A model generated the notes under the pieces. The model did no database searches and was not told the origin of the DNA. It saw only the letters and a list, made by a program, of their open reading frames with translations. 39,429 nt of DNA from an uncultured bacterium (lineage in GTDB: Bacteria; Vulcanimicrobiota; CADAWZ01): the NCBI GenBank assembly GCA_902790465.1, contig CADASF010000044.1, positions 1 to 39,429 of the forward strand. Reading direction: 5' to 3'. This document shows, piece after piece, positions 1 through 7,628 of this stretch; position 1 is the first letter of the stretch; each line of letters opens with the position of its first letter. The translations under genes and the position numbers were made by a program.

Positions 1-5
1 CACTT

Positions 6-228
6 TGTCATTGCGAGGCTTGGAAATAGTTAAAAACTCTAAAGAGTTTTTAAAAAAATATCCCCCAAGGGGGAAGCCCAGCAATCTAAGCCTGTAAATA
101 ATTATTTACTTAAAAATTAAGTCGATCGTCTCTATTTCCCCAATTTCTGCCTAATCTGTTTAATAAATTACTAAATTTAAATTAAGCGGTTGAGATTGCC
201 ACGGTCGCACAGCTCCCTCTCAATGACA
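6..228. repeat. Palindromic intergenic repeat element (MITE-like)
   Basis: The two ends are inverted copies: TGTCATTGCGAGG at 6-18 and the reverse complement of TGTCATTGAGAGGG ending at 228. A second internal inverted pair is GCAATCT (81-87) against AGATTGC (193-199). Smaller hairpins lie inside, AAAAACTCT/AGAGTTTTT near 32-51 and CCCCC/GGGGG near 62-73. No open reading frame of note is inside. The layout is that of the dispersed 'cattgcgag...gcaatct' palindromic repeats seen between genes in many bacteria; being mobile in trans is inference. Only one copy is in this window. Confidence 0.55.
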
Positions 229-230
229 TT

Positions 231-246
231 GCCTCTAAATAGAGGC
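231..246 (-). terminator. Small perfect hairpin downstream of the LRR lipoprotein gene
   Basis: GCCTCT-AAAT-AGAGGC is a 6-bp perfect stem with a 4-nt loop. It lies about 45 bp past the stop codon at 290. There is no U-run on the minus strand after it, so termination is only possible, not shown. It may instead belong to the palindromic repeat next to it. Confidence 0.25.
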
Positions 247-289
247 TGTTTGGATAGATATTAAAATATTAATCAATTAGTACAAGTCG

Positions 290-1282
290 TTAAATTAATG
301 GCTCATTATAATGATATGCTCCCCAACTTGGATAACCTGTTTGACTTTTTAATTCTTCACAGTCTGTGTAATAAATATTGCCAACAGATTTGAAAGCATC
401 TGCTCCAATTGTTTTAACACTATCAGGAATATCGAGTCTTTCTAAGTTTTGACAATGAAAAAAAGCATCTGCTCCAATAGTTGTTACACCTTCAGAAATA
501 TTTACAGTTGTTAATTTCTTACAATTCACAAAAGCACCTTCTCCAATAGTTGTTACATTGCTTGGAATTTCTATTGTTGTTAATTGAGAAGATGAAAAAG
601 CATCTACTCCAATAGTTGTTACACTGCTTGGAATTTCTATTGTTTTTATTCCAGAACCTAAAAAAGCACAATCTGCAATTTTTGTTATACCATTTGGAAT
701 ATTTATAGTTGTTTCTTCTGTTGAGAATCTACCTACTCCAACAAAAGCTCCATATGATCCACTTTCATCCCCATAACCATCTTCAATAGCAGTTACAGTA
801 TCAGGAATAGTTATATTTGTAAGCAAGGAACAATCACAAAAAGCCTTATTTCCAATTTTTGTTATTTTGTATGTTTTATTTTCATGTGTGAAAGTTGCAG
901 GAATTGTAATAGAAGTAATTTCTTCTTCCCCTTTTTTGAGAACATAATATTTCTTTTCCATTCCAGGAAGTTCTTCATATGTTTTTTCTTCTTTTTGATA
1001 ACCCAATTTATTGAGTACATCATCATCAAGTGTAACTTCAATTATTCCGTCTTCCTGCTCATTATTTTCTTGTTGATTGTTCTCTTCTTGTTGGTTGTTT
1101 TCTTGCTGATTATTTTCTTCTTGCTGGTTGTTATTAGCGTTTTGTTGAGCTAATAGATAGTAAAGTGCAGAATTGTCTGCAGGTATAGATTTTCCACCAC
1201 CGCTACCACATGCAGATGTGAAAATAGCTACACATAAAAGACAGATTGCCATAAGGGCAAAATATTTCTTGTTAGTGTTCAT
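290..1282 (-). CDS. BspA-like leucine-rich-repeat lipoprotein
   Basis: 330 residues. The N-terminus is a lipoprotein signal: two Lys, a hydrophobic core, then T-S-A-C with Cys25 as the likely lipidated residue (Thr at -3 is unusual). Residues ~49-77 are a Gln/Glu/Asn-rich tether in which short NNQQEE-type units repeat. A small module 'EVTLDDDVLNKLGY' follows, then a strand ending 'YKITKIGNKAF'. After that come about six BspA-type LRRs with the I-x-I-P-x-x-V-T-x-I-G-x-x-A-F pattern. The C-terminal cap reads V-G-N-I-Y-Y...W-G-A. BspA-type LRRs mediate binding to host or bacterial surface molecules; the ligand here is unknown. The start is backed by AGGAGG 5 nt upstream. No promoter is obvious between it and the hairpins at 1328-1391. 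The LRR protein at 7629-9710 carries the same module and cap. Confidence 0.85.
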   Translation of the reverse strand: MNTNKKYFALMAICLLCVAIFTSACGSGGGKSIPADNSALYYLLAQQNANNNQQEENNQQENNQQEENNQQENNEQEDGIIEVTLDDDVLNKLGYQKEEKTYEELPGMEKKYYVLKKGEEEITSITIPATFTHENKTYKITKIGNKAFCDCSLLTNITIPDTVTAIEDGYGDESGSYGAFVGVGRFSTEETTINIPNGITKIADCAFLGSGIKTIEIPSSVTTIGVDAFSSSQLTTIEIPSNVTTIGEGAFVNCKKLTTVNISEGVTTIGADAFFHCQNLERLDIPDSVKTIGADAFKSVGNIYYTDCEELKSQTGYPSWGAYHYNEPLI

Positions 1283-1327
1283 AAGACCTCCTATTTTTTT
1301 TCTTACAACTTTAATATTTTTTATTTT

Positions 1328-1391
1328 GCCCTCTGCTTTTTTTTATAAAAAAAAGCAGAGGGCAAGCACTAACCCAAAGGTTAGTGCTTGC
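1328..1391 (-). terminator. Two overlapping strong hairpins after cstA
   Basis: Hairpin one is GCAAGCACTAACC (1362-1374), loop CAAA, and its perfect 13-nt complement (1379-1391). Hairpin two is GCCCTCTGC plus T8 (1328-1344), an AT turn, then A8 plus GCAGAGGGC (1347-1363), a 17-bp perfect stem. They share bases 1362-1363, so both cannot form fully at once. Read on the minus strand, hairpin one is followed after a few bases by the U8 tract of hairpin two, which fits a Rho-independent terminator for the cstA-family gene ending at 1426. Confidence 0.75.
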
Positions 1392-1425
1392 ACTCATCAA
1401 AAGATATTGTTTTTATACTTATTAT

Positions 1426-2865
1426 CTATTTATTTGCTTTTTCCTTTATTATCTTTTCTTCCTTCACTGCTTTTATCACATACAAAACAAACGCAATAAG
1501 AGCAACAGCTATTCCAACTGGATATCCTATACTTGCAGGTAATTTAAAGCCTTCAGGGGCTAAAAGAATATATGTTACAGATACTGCTGTCATAAACGAA
1601 GCTGGTAATGCAGTAATTAAAGAACCGATCCAATTTTTATTATTCTTCAATAGATATATAGTTGCCATCCAAAGTGCAACCATAGCAAGTGTCTGATTGC
1701 TCCAAGAAAAATATCTCCACAAAACATTAAAATCAAGCTGTGTCAAAACGGCACTTACTAAAAGAAGCGGAATTGTAAGGATCAAGCGATTTTTGATATT
1801 TTTCTGTTCAAGATTTGTCCATTCAGCCAAAATCAACCTTGCCGATCTAAAAGCAGTATCACCAGAGGTAATAGGACATATAACAACTCCAATGATTGCG
1901 AGAAGACCTCCAAAACCTCCAAGCATTTTTGTACTAATATCATAAACTACACCTGATTGACCAAGTTTGCTGAGTGTTTCCTGTAAAATCTGTGTCTCAC
2001 CATAAAAGGCAACTCCTGCAGCTGCCCAAATAAGTGCTATCACCGATTCAAGGATCATCGCTCCATAAAAAACCTTTCTCCCCTCTTTTTCACTCGTTAT
2101 ACATTTTGACATCATTGGAGACTGTGTAGCATGGAAACCCGAAATTGCACCACATGCAACAGTAACAAACATAAAAGGCCAAATTGGAAGATTTTTAGGG
2201 TGCAAATTAGAAAAGCTAATCTCTGGAATATGATATTGTGGTATAAATAACATACCTCCTGCAATAGAGATTGCCATAATTATCAAGATAACACCAAATG
2301 TTGGATATAATTTTCCTATAACCTTATCAATCGGTAGCAATGTTGCAATTATATAATAAAGCAAAATTACAATAATCCAAAAGTGATTACCAAAAAACTC
2401 TGGAGTAAGACTTGAAATAAGTGCAGCAGGACTTGTAACAAAAACTGTACCTGTTAAGAGAAGAAGTAGAATAGCAAAGACTCTCATAATATAATACATT
2501 ATTTTTTTGTCAATGTATATTTTACAAAGTTCTGCAATAGACGCTCCGTTATGTCGCTCTGAAATCATACCAACCATATAATCATGTACTGCTCCAGCAA
2601 GGATAGCACCTAAAACAATCCAAAGAAAAACAACAGGTCCAAAACAGGCTCCCATCAATGCTCCAAAAATAGGACCTGTTCCAGCAATATTTAAAAGCTG
2701 AATTAAAAGTGCTTTCCAAGTTTTTATAGGCATACAATCAACACCGTCATTTATTGCAATGGCTGGAGTTTGTCTGTCATCTGGAGAAAAAATTTTCTCA
2801 ACCAATCGCCCATAAGTCAAAAATCCAATCAAAAGAACTGCTAATGCTATAAGAAATGAAATCAT
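1426..2865 (-). CDS. cstA: CstA-family (carbon starvation protein) peptide/pyruvate transporter
   Basis: 479 residues, almost entirely hydrophobic helices (about 12 membrane segments). Family hallmarks are the N-terminal 'NDG...D..P' stretch and the conserved 'NIAGTGPIFGALMG' and 'GAVHDYMVGMISERHNG' segments. 'GVAFYGE' and 'PITSGDTAFRSARL' occur later. CstA proteins take up peptides or pyruvate during carbon limitation; the substrate here cannot be told. At ~480 residues it matches the shorter CstA class rather than the ~700-residue enterobacterial form. The start at 2865 has GAGGA about 8 nt upstream. It is transcribed alone, with its own promoter (2916-2943) and terminators (1328-1391). Confidence 0.9.
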   Translation of the reverse strand: MISFLIALAVLLIGFLTYGRLVEKIFSPDDRQTPAIAINDGVDCMPIKTWKALLIQLLNIAGTGPIFGALMGACFGPVVFLWIVLGAILAGAVHDYMVGMISERHNGASIAELCKIYIDKKIMYYIMRVFAILLLLLTGTVFVTSPAALISSLTPEFFGNHFWIIVILLYYIIATLLPIDKVIGKLYPTFGVILIIMAISIAGGMLFIPQYHIPEISFSNLHPKNLPIWPFMFVTVACGAISGFHATQSPMMSKCITSEKEGRKVFYGAMILESVIALIWAAAGVAFYGETQILQETLSKLGQSGVVYDISTKMLGGFGGLLAIIGVVICPITSGDTAFRSARLILAEWTNLEQKNIKNRLILTIPLLLVSAVLTQLDFNVLWRYFSWSNQTLAMVALWMATIYLLKNNKNWIGSLITALPASFMTAVSVTYILLAPEGFKLPASIGYPVGIAVALIAFVLYVIKAVKEEKIIKEKANK

Positions 2866-2915
2866 TACATTATCCTCGATATTTTTTTCTATCGTATTTT
2901 TTTAGAAACTGATAT

Positions 2916-2943
2916 ATTATAGCAAATTATAAAAAAAATGCAA
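2916..2943 (-). promoter_or_regulatory. Likely sigma-70-type promoter of the cstA-family gene
   Basis: On the minus strand TTGCAT (2943-2938) is followed by a 16-bp spacer and TATAAT (2921-2916). The start codon is about 50 nt downstream. Confidence 0.55.
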
Positions 2944-2944
2944 A

Positions 2945-2987
2945 TAAAAAAACCGTTGAAAAAATAATTGTAAATTTTCACAACGGT
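2945..2987 (-). terminator. Rho-independent terminator for the 4073-3141 operon
   Basis: ACCGTTG (2952-2958) pairs with CAACGGT (2981-2987); the stem extends with A/T pairs and a small bulge. On the minus strand it is followed by a run of seven T. It lies about 150 bp past the stop at 3141. Confidence 0.6.
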
Positions 2988-3004
2988 AAAAAAGCTTTTT
3001 CTAC

Positions 3005-3064
3005 TTACATTAATTTTCAATAATACTAATACACTTTAATATTTTTTTTCGAAAATTAATGTAA
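3005..3064. repeat. 14-bp perfect inverted repeat
   Basis: TTACATTAATTTTC (3005-3018) is the exact reverse complement of GAAAATTAATGTAA (3051-3064), with a 32-nt spacer. It lies between the stop at 3141 and the terminator at 2945-2987. It could be a transcript-end structure or a protein-binding site. Confidence 0.5.
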
Positions 3065-3140
3065 TAACTATGGGGATAACTATCAAAAATTTCCACCATA
3101 ACACATCTTTATAATTATAATTTATAAATTATTCTAAAAT

Positions 3141-3521
3141 TTATTCATCAGTATTTGCGAAAGATTTAAAGGTAGAAATACCTATAGGAATTACAGGAAA
3201 ACATACAACTAAACCAAGTGAAATAATAAAAGCAAGTAAAGCCAAACCAAATCCACCTGCTGCATATCCCCATGTCCAACTTCCACCTAACATTTTCAAT
3301 CCTTCAACAAGACCACCTAAAATAATTCCACCTATAACCAATACTCTTAAAGTAATTTTTACCCAATCTTCCAAACGAGGATCAGGATATTCTGCCAAAC
3401 TTGAGTAAGACAAAGCTCCTTCTTGCATAGCTTTCCAACAAATTATAGACCAAGCTATAGCTCCAATCAAACATATTACTCGCAAATATTTTACACCATC
3501 TGCAGATTCATCACTATTCAT
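3141..3521 (-). CDS. Small polytopic membrane protein, same domain as the tail of the 965-residue Sel1 protein
   Basis: Start chosen at 3521 (126 residues) because GGGGGA lies about 8 nt upstream; an in-frame ATG at 3536 overlaps that ribosome-binding site. It has three or four hydrophobic helices. It aligns by eye with the last ~130 residues of the protein encoded at 9730-12627. Shared landmarks are P-D-P before a helix, R-x-x-L, G-G-x-V-E-x-x-K, a G-Y-x-x-G turn and a P-x-G-I-S-x-F-K end. I do not recognise the family. It follows the lipoprotein gene by 24 nt in one operon driven by the palindrome-bearing promoter at 4116-4148. Function unknown; membrane location is clear. Confidence 0.75.
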   Translation of the reverse strand: MNSDESADGVKYLRVICLIGAIAWSIICWKAMQEGALSYSSLAEYPDPRLEDWVKITLRVLVIGGIILGGLVEGLKMLGGSWTWGYAAGGFGLALLAFIISLGLVVCFPVIPIGISTFKSFANTDE

Positions 3522-3545
3522 AAAAATATCCCCCATTTTATTTTT

Positions 3546-4073
3546 TTAATATTTCAAAGCATTCAACAATTTTTCAGCCATAGAAATATCTTTTCCAATA
3601 TGTGTAACCATAACAATACTATTGTCAACCTTTGAAATTATCATAAACATCTTTGATCCATTATACTCTTGTTTATATTCCATTATCATTCTACTTGCTT
3701 TTCCTCTTTTTACTTCTCTCATGGTAAATTCATTATTTCCCTGTAACGCTCCAATTTGAAGAATTTTATAGAAAGAATCTACACTTGAATAATCATTATC
3801 TTTAACATATATAACAAAAGACATTATTCCATTTGCAACATCAACATTTGCAACACTCCCCATATAATCTATTTTTGGATTATTTGAAAATTGTTGTTTC
3901 ATACTATCTATTTGAGTTTTATCAATCATCTGAAATTCTTCCAAAGGTCTATATCCATATTTAGCAGAAATTGATGTAAATTTCTTGGTTGTCATTGATT
4001 TTTTATAGATACAACCAGTAGAAATAATACATATTGATAGCAAAAAAATAGCAATAAAAAATTTAAATTTCAT
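3546..4073 (-). CDS. Lipoprotein of unknown function
   Basis: 175 residues. Lipoprotein signal: two Lys near the N-terminus, a hydrophobic stretch, then S-T-G-C with Cys21 as the lipidation site. The mature part is mixed alpha/beta, with no motif I recognise; 'GSVANVDVANGIMSFVIYVK' and 'KMFMIISKVDNSIVMVTHIG' look like beta-hairpins and the C-terminus is helical. GGAGGT is 6 nt upstream of the ATG. It is the first gene after the palindrome-bearing promoter (4116-4148) and is co-transcribed with the membrane protein at 3141-3521, so it may act with that protein at the inner face of an envelope membrane (inference). Confidence 0.75.
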   Translation of the reverse strand: MKFKFFIAIFLLSICIISTGCIYKKSMTTKKFTSISAKYGYRPLEEFQMIDKTQIDSMKQQFSNNPKIDYMGSVANVDVANGIMSFVIYVKDNDYSSVDSFYKILQIGALQGNNEFTMREVKRGKASRMIMEYKQEYNGSKMFMIISKVDNSIVMVTHIGKDISMAEKLLNALKY

Positions 4074-4115
4074 TTTACAACCTCCATTTTTGAATCTGTA
4101 TCTTCAGCTTTTTAT

Positions 4116-4148
4116 ATTATACAAAATCAACTATGACAAGAACTGTCA
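4116..4148 (-). promoter_or_regulatory. Palindrome-bearing promoter, copy A
   Basis: TGACA-N5-TGTCA at 4134-4148, then 12 nt, then the minus-strand -10 TATAAT (4121-4116). Same geometry as at 12665-12697 and 22315-22347. There is no separate good -35; the palindrome would cover roughly -39 to -25, so it is probably the site of an activator or repressor. It serves the lipoprotein operon 4073-3141. Confidence 0.65.
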
Positions 4149-4170
4149 TTTTTTAAATTTTTTTTAAAAA

Positions 4171-4211
4171 AAAATACAAAAAAATCTCCGCAATCACAAT
4201 AATTACGGAGA
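4171..4211 (-). terminator. Terminator of the 7352-4235 operon
   Basis: TCTCCG (4185-4190) pairs with CGGAGA (4206-4211), with additional A/T pairs inside. The minus strand then has a seven-T run and a second T-rich run. The hairpin closely resembles the one at 12724-12754. Confidence 0.7.
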
Positions 4212-4234
4212 AATTTATTTAGTATATAATATTT

Positions 4235-5668
4235 TTATGGCATATCTTGGTTTAACCAAATTGTTGAAACTTTACCATTATTAATAACAAATCTTAAATA
4301 TTTTGGATAACCTCTTACATTTTTTTCAGATAAAGTATATAGATAACTTGGATCTTCTTGTTTTAAATCATCTCCATATACTTGTAATAATTTAAATTCA
4401 GAATCACCAACTTGAATACCATGTGGAGTTTTTATTCCAGGACAGTGTACTTCCATTGATAAAACAATATTTTTATTATCCATTATTTGAAACATTAATT
4501 CATTTCTACGATAGCAGTAATATTTAAAATATGCTCCTCCAGTATCTGAAATTTCATCAGGTTGTCCATAAATTTGAATAACTTTTTCAACATCATCATC
4601 TATATTTATACCCCCTAATGCAATCGGATTATCTATTTGCACAGGAATATAAGAATTAGTATCTTCATAATATGTATTTTCATTATTTTCTTCAAATAAT
4701 AATTTTAATGCCTTTTTAGCAGTCTCATCCCCCTGCTCAGCTGATTTTTTCATCCAAGATTTAGCTTTGCCTAAATTTTTTTCACAACCTTTTCCTTCAT
4801 AGTACATCATAGCATATAATCTTTTTGCTAATGCTTGAGTTTCATTATCCCTTTCTGGCTCTTCCAGATGTTCTTTTTCTGCCACTTGCTTGAATAATTT
4901 AAATGCTTCTTTTTGATCTGGTTCAACTCCTATACCATCTCTATAACATAATCCTAATTGAACTATTGCAGTTATATATACTTGTGAGGCAGATTTTTGA
5001 TACCACTTAAAAGCCTCTTCTTCATTTTTTGAACAACCTAAACCATTTTCATAATCTACTCCTAGATTACATTGAGCCATAGCGATACCTTTTTCAGCAG
5101 CTTTTTTTGTCCAATAAAATCCTGTTTCTTCATCTTTTGTACAACCTTTTCCATTGCTATAACAATATCCTAAATTGAGCATTGCTTCTGCAATATCATA
5201 ATCAACTGCGGCTTTTTTATATGCTTCAAACGCTTTTTCATATTCTTTATCTTTAGCATATTGTATTCCTTGATTATATAAATCAACACCCTTATTTTGT
5301 TCTACTGAATAATTTATTTTTGTTTTTTTAGAATTATCTATTATTTGTGGAACAACATCTTTAATAAACATAACAACAAGAAAAATACAGATAAGTATTC
5401 CAATTCCCTGAAAAATAAGATAACCACACCCAAGAACAGTAGTAACAGAATTGTCTTCTTTTTTCTGTATTTCTTTATGCCCATATTCTATTTCTTTATT
5501 CTCTTTTATAAATTCTGTTTCTGTTATTGAATCTTCTTTTTTCAATTTGACAGGCTCTTTTTGAATTTCTTCAGATTTTGCTTCTTCAGTTTTTTTCATT
5601 TCAGTTTCTAAATTTAGTTTTACCTGTCTTTTCTTTCTTACAATTTTAAAATTATCGATATCTTCCAT
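4235..5668 (-). CDS. Membrane-anchored Sel1-repeat protein with BamE-like C-terminal pair
   Basis: ATG at 5668 is preferred (477 residues): AGGTGG is 5-6 nt upstream and the start is 1 nt past the upstream stop. A GTG at 5677 is in frame. Order: basic N-terminal tag F-K-I-V-R-K-K-R (near residues 7-14), Glu/Lys-rich linker, one transmembrane helix (~77-102), four or five Sel1-like repeats (~125-325), then two small domains. The first reads G-G-I-N-I-D-D-D-V...Y-G-Q-P-D, like the OmlA/BamE fold. The second starts at 'TPHGIQVGDSEFKLLQVYG' and is shared with the LRR protein at 7629-9710. With no signal peptide, the N-terminus is probably cytoplasmic and the repeats outside (inference). Sel1 repeats are protein-interaction scaffolds; the partner is unknown. 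Second gene of an operon with 5670-7352. Confidence 0.85.
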   Translation of the reverse strand: MEDIDNFKIVRKKRQVKLNLETEMKKTEEAKSEEIQKEPVKLKKEDSITETEFIKENKEIEYGHKEIQKKEDNSVTTVLGCGYLIFQGIGILICIFLVVMFIKDVVPQIIDNSKKTKINYSVEQNKGVDLYNQGIQYAKDKEYEKAFEAYKKAAVDYDIAEAMLNLGYCYSNGKGCTKDEETGFYWTKKAAEKGIAMAQCNLGVDYENGLGCSKNEEEAFKWYQKSASQVYITAIVQLGLCYRDGIGVEPDQKEAFKLFKQVAEKEHLEEPERDNETQALAKRLYAMMYYEGKGCEKNLGKAKSWMKKSAEQGDETAKKALKLLFEENNENTYYEDTNSYIPVQIDNPIALGGINIDDDVEKVIQIYGQPDEISDTGGAYFKYYCYRRNELMFQIMDNKNIVLSMEVHCPGIKTPHGIQVGDSEFKLLQVYGDDLKQEDPSYLYTLSEKNVRGYPKYLRFVINNGKVSTIWLNQDMP

Positions 5669-5669
5669 T

Positions 5670-7352
5670 TTATCCACCTATTATTTTTGATATTATTTCA
5701 AGTGTTAAGTTTAAAGCACCATTAGCATTAGCCTCTTTTTGAAGTTTTTTCATAATTTCTTTTTCTATTTCTTCCTCCTTTTCTTCATTCAACTCGCTTT
5801 CTTCTAATTGCTTTAAAGCCATTTTAGCCTTTTCATTTCCATATTCTGCTGATATTTCAAACCAATTTTCAGCTTGATTTATATCTTTTTTTATAATATC
5901 TTCTTTTTCTACGCTAAAATCTTTGGTTTTAAAAATTGTTATACCCTCTAAATGCAATAATCCTAAAAAATATTGAGCTTTATCATTTCCATCATAGGCA
6001 GATATCAAAAAATAATTATGAGCTTCTTTGTATTCTATAATTTTAGACTCATCGCTTTTTTCTGAAGCACTTTCATATTTTTGTAATGCCAACTTATAAT
6101 TTTCATCTGTAAATTTCTGTTTACAATAATTACAAGTATATAAATACCCATCATCTGATTTTACATTTAAAGAGTTGCAATTTGGACATTTCTTATTAAA
6201 TCTTAAGGCTTCTACTGCTCTTTTATTTCCTTGTATAGCAGCTCGTTTATACCATTTAATCGCTTCTTCAAGGTCTTTTCCTTTTTCATCAGGATCTTCA
6301 ATTCCATCCGCTTTTTGATACATAGCTCCAATATTATATTGTGCTTGTGCATTTCCATTTTCAGCAGATTTTTTTAAACAATCAAATAATTGTTTATAAT
6401 CTTCCTCAACAATCACATGTTTGCAAGAATTACAAGTATATAAATTATCTCTTTCATCTTTTAACATTACTACACATATAAGAATTATTATAAATATAGC
6501 AAGTAAAATTAATATACAATAAGTACAACCAATAACATCAAAAAACTTTATTAATGTAATAGCTATAACAATTGCAATTATTAGAGCTATTAAAGAAAAT
6601 AAAATGACATTTTTTTTATTTTTCTTCTCTTCTTTTTTATATTCATCGTCTGATGATTTTCTCAAATCTGAAGATTTACAATTTGGACATTTAAATTTAT
6701 AAAAATTTAGTGAATCTTTGGCATACTTATTTCCTTTTTCTGCAGATTTTTTATACCACTTAATAGATTCTTCAAAGTCTTCTTTTACTCCATAACCTTT
6801 TTCATACATCTTAGCAAGATTACATTGAGCTTGTGCATTTCCATTTTCGGCACATTTCTTAAAATGTTCAAATGCTTTTTTATAATCTTGTTTAACTCCA
6901 ATACCAGTATAATATTTTTGACCAAGTTTTAATAATTCATTAGAATTTTCTTCTTTTTGCTCTTCTTCTTGTTTCTTATCTTCATCATCGACGAAGATAA
7001 CAAGTTCTTCATAACTTTTTTCATTTCCTAATTCTTTTAAAGCCTCTTTTGCATCTTCATTTTCATATTCTGCAGATTTTTTGTACCATTTAATCGCCTT
7101 ATTAATGTCTTTTTCAGTACCTAATCCATCTTCATACATAACGGCAAGATTATATTGAGCATTTACATTTCCTGCTTCTGCAGATTTTTTAAAATATTCA
7201 AATGCTTTATTATAATCTTGTTCAATCCCTTTCCCAGCATAATATTTTACACCTAGTTGAAATTGAGCTGTAGGGTCTTTTTGTGCTTTTATAAAAAGTT
7301 TATTTAACTCATCTTTTTTTTTCTTTCGAACAAGTTTTCCAGCATTATCCAT
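5670..7352 (-). CDS. Sel1-repeat protein with two zinc ribbons, one split by a membrane hairpin
   Basis: ATG at 7352 (560 residues) is preferred over an in-frame TTG at 7370 because GAGG overlaps that TTG and lies ~12 nt before the ATG. The tag G-K-L-V-R-K-K-K follows directly. In the longer numbering, Sel1-like repeats cover 30-115 and 145-220. C-P-N-C (228-231) is separated from C-N-S-C (313-316) by ~81 residues containing two transmembrane helices (~254-276, 280-303). A second ribbon is compact: C-P-N-C (395-398) and C-N-Y-C (413-416). More Sel1-like repeats lie between and after the ribbons (325-390, 440-520), and the C-terminus is acidic and helical. Four-Cys ribbons normally bind one zinc. 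First gene of an operon with 4235-5668, under a decayed copy of the palindromic promoter (7394-7425). Function unknown. Confidence 0.85.
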   Translation of the reverse strand: MDNAGKLVRKKKKDELNKLFIKAQKDPTAQFQLGVKYYAGKGIEQDYNKAFEYFKKSAEAGNVNAQYNLAVMYEDGLGTEKDINKAIKWYKKSAEYENEDAKEALKELGNEKSYEELVIFVDDEDKKQEEEQKEENSNELLKLGQKYYTGIGVKQDYKKAFEHFKKCAENGNAQAQCNLAKMYEKGYGVKEDFEESIKWYKKSAEKGNKYAKDSLNFYKFKCPNCKSSDLRKSSDDEYKKEEKKNKKNVILFSLIALIIAIVIAITLIKFFDVIGCTYCILILLAIFIIILICVVMLKDERDNLYTCNSCKHVIVEEDYKQLFDCLKKSAENGNAQAQYNIGAMYQKADGIEDPDEKGKDLEEAIKWYKRAAIQGNKRAVEALRFNKKCPNCNSLNVKSDDGYLYTCNYCKQKFTDENYKLALQKYESASEKSDESKIIEYKEAHNYFLISAYDGNDKAQYFLGLLHLEGITIFKTKDFSVEKEDIIKKDINQAENWFEISAEYGNEKAKMALKQLEESELNEEKEEEIEKEIMKKLQKEANANGALNLTLEIISKIIGG

Positions 7353-7393
7353 ATATTTAAAAATCCTCAAAAAAAAACAAAAATCTATTTTAT

Positions 7394-7425
7394 ATTATAT
7401 AAAATTATATATGACAAAATCCGTA
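7394..7425 (-). promoter_or_regulatory. Palindrome-bearing promoter, copy D (one arm decayed)
   Basis: TGACA (7412-7416) lies exactly 12 nt from the minus-strand TATAAT (7399-7394), as in the intact copies. The distal arm reads CCGTA in place of CTGTCA, a one-base deletion plus a C/T change. It serves the operon starting at 7352. Confidence 0.5.
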
Positions 7426-7476
7426 TTTTAAATAAAAAATTCCCCACCTTTTTTCACAAAGATGAAGACTATTTAT

Positions 7477-7614
7477 CTAGGCAAAAATTTTATTTTGAAT
7501 CTCTGTCAAATCAGATTGCACCTTTACTAAACTTTGAGTCAACTTTTTATGTGATTGCTCTGCTGATTCAGATTTTTGTCTGCTATCATTTATAGTAGCA
7601 ATAATATTATTATA
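7477..7614 (-). pseudogene. Remnant of a coiled-coil protein C-terminus
   Basis: A 45-codon reading frame without a start codon, opened by a stop at 7615-7617 and closed by TAG at 7477-7479. Its translation is Ser/Gln/Lys-rich with a heptad-like spacing (for example 'QSDLTEIQNKI'), unlike random AT-rich sequence. It lies on the same strand between the LRR gene and promoter D. It may be the surviving tail of a deleted gene. I see no close match to other genes of the window, and it could be chance. Confidence 0.35.
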
Positions 7615-7628
7615 TCAAATCCTATTTC

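Noticed and set aside
884-1153. Hydrophobic small proteins on the opposite strand of the large genes
   Set aside because: Frames such as this one are antisense to the Gln/Glu-rich or Lys-rich parts of real genes; AT-rich codons read backwards give Phe/Leu/Ile runs, and there is no ribosome-binding site.
3005-3064. Insertion-sequence ends
   Set aside because: The inverted repeat flanks only 32 bp, with no transposase or target duplication.
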